From the NCBI RefSeq assembly GCF_900129425.1, contig NZ_LT670817.1, positions 682,001 through 746,000 on the forward strand: 64,000 nucleotides of DNA, written 5' to 3'. The DNA is from Bradyrhizobium erythrophlei. GTDB lineage: Bacteria; Pseudomonadota; Alphaproteobacteria; Rhizobiales; Xanthobacteraceae. Made by a program: the position numbers and the translations under genes. Each line of letters starts with the position of its first letter. Position 1 is the stretch's first letter. The notes under the pieces are model-generated. The model did not search any database, was not told the DNA's origin, and saw only the letters and a program-made list of their open reading frames with translations. This document shows positions 63,103-64,000 of this stretch, piece after piece.

Positions 63103-64000
63103 TGCGTTTCGTCACGAGACTGGGCGTCCTGGGCGCGCTTGCCCTACTGGCCTGGCCTGCTGCCTCGTTCGCCACGGACATGCGCGGCGTCACCGCGACC
63201 GAAATCAGGATCGGCCAGACCATGCCTTACAGCGGCCCGGTCTCGGCGTTCGGCGCGCTCGGCAAGAGCGAGGTTGCCTATTTCAAGATGGTCAACGACC
63301 ACGGCGGCATCAACGGCCGCATGGTCAATCTGATTTCGCTCGACGACAGTTACGTGCCGCCGAAGACCGTGGAGCAGACCAGGCGGCTGGTGGAGAGCGA
63401 TGAAGTCGCACTGATCTTTTCCTCGATCGGCACCGCGCACAACACCGCGATCGCAAAATACCTGCAGAGCAAGAACATCCCGCAATTGTTCGTGGGCTCC
63501 GGCGCCTCGAAATTCGCCGACCTCGCGCAATATCCGCAGGCCACGCTGGGCGTGCAGGCGCCGTTCCGTTACGAGGCGCGGCTTTACGCACGCTACGCCC
63601 TGGCCAAGAATCCGAATGCTAAATTCGCCATCATCTCGCAGAATGACGATTTTGGCCGCGACTATCTGCTCGGATTGAAGGATGTGCTCGGCGACAAATA
63701 CGATTCTCTGGTCACCGGCGCGACCTACGAAATATCGGATCCCACCATCGACTCCCAGATTGTCAAGCTGAAGGCATCCGGCGCCGATGTGCTGATCATC
63801 GCGGCGACGCCGAAATTCGCGGCCCAGTCGATCCGAAAGGTTTTCGAAATTGGCTGGAAGCCGATGACATTCCTGTCGAACGTCGCGGTCTGGGTATCTT
63901 CGGTGATGGAGCCCGCCGGGCTCGAGGCCGGCATCGGGATTCTCTCCACCGCCTATGTCAAGGACCCGATGGACCCGGCGTGGAAAGACGATCCGGACGC
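63103..64000 (+). CDS. ABC transporter substrate-binding protein, branched-chain amino acid type (partial)
   Basis: 299 residues visible; the gene continues past the right edge. Strong ribosome site (GGGGAGGGGGG). Signal peptide to AASFA, then TATEIRIGQTMPYSGPVSAFGALGKSEVAYFKMVNDHGGINGRMVNLISLDDSYVPPKTVEQTRRLVE, characteristic of LivK/periplasmic leucine-type binding proteins (peripla_BP_6). It probably binds an amino acid, amide or aromatic acid. Partners are outside the window. Confidence 0.9.

Overview
The window reads as chromosomal DNA of a GC-rich alphaproteobacterium of the Bradyrhizobium/Rhodopseudomonas group (Nitrobacteraceae). This is inferred from four things. The order tolQ-tolR-tolA-tolB ... 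pal-cpoB-tilS-ftsH is rhizobial. There is a TrcR-type cell-cycle regulator, an APH-fold homoserine kinase and an NdvA-type glucan exporter. TRAP-TAXI transport genes are present. Many intergenic palindromic repeats are of the kinds common in Bradyrhizobium. No database search was possible, so names rest on recognised motifs and protein lengths. No phage, transposase, rRNA or CRISPR array was found.

Layout. 0-9 kb: secreted proteins of unknown role, an MFS exporter, a TRAP-TAXI uptake system with a DUF1850 partner and an SDR dehydrogenase, then a CPA1-type Na+/H+ antiporter. 9-15 kb: propionyl-CoA synthetase, small proteins, a copper pair (CopC/CopD) and a 1.1-kb repeat-filled gap. 14-18 kb: trcR facing away from an ispH-thrB-rnhA operon. 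18-25 kb: a peroxiredoxin, a long-chain acyl-CoA ligase, a DacA-family carboxypeptidase, an NdvA-like ABC exporter and an orphan ABC binding protein. 25-35 kb: hisE, a YqaA-type membrane protein, a nitronate monooxygenase, a thioesterase, a KaiC-like ATPase translationally coupled to a hybrid histidine kinase, and small exported proteins. 35.7-40.9 kb: a compact operon-like group of a large exported haem protein, a Tat-signal small subunit, a GMC flavoprotein carrying a predicted 3Fe-4S cysteine motif, and an exported HAD phosphatase. 41-49 kb: tRNA-Leu(CAA), dsbB, an AbrB-type permease, and a set of small VOC, SRPBCC, YciI, NTF2 and GST proteins. 48.9-50.2 kb: a TetR regulator and a DUF2852 membrane protein that share the same operator-like palindrome. 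50.6-62.9 kb: the Tol-Pal envelope system, interrupted by a GGDEF-EAL protein and a FeeM-like N-acyltransferase, followed by tilS and ftsH. The window ends in a truncated branched-chain-amino-acid-type binding protein.

How the genes fit together. Envelope maintenance dominates (Tol-Pal, CpoB, FtsH, DacA, DsbB, NdvA). The most unusual system is the 35.7-40.9 kb redox group. It resembles the FAD-dependent glucose/gluconate/sorbitol dehydrogenase complexes (catalytic GMC subunit plus Tat-carrying gamma subunit), but its electron-transfer protein is not the usual multi-haem cytochrome. It is a 555-residue cysteine-rich protein with one CxxCH near its C-terminus. Second in interest are the KaiC/hybrid kinase pair, the TetR-DUF2852 circuit with matched operators, and a two-copy structured repeat with promoter-like and terminator-like ends.
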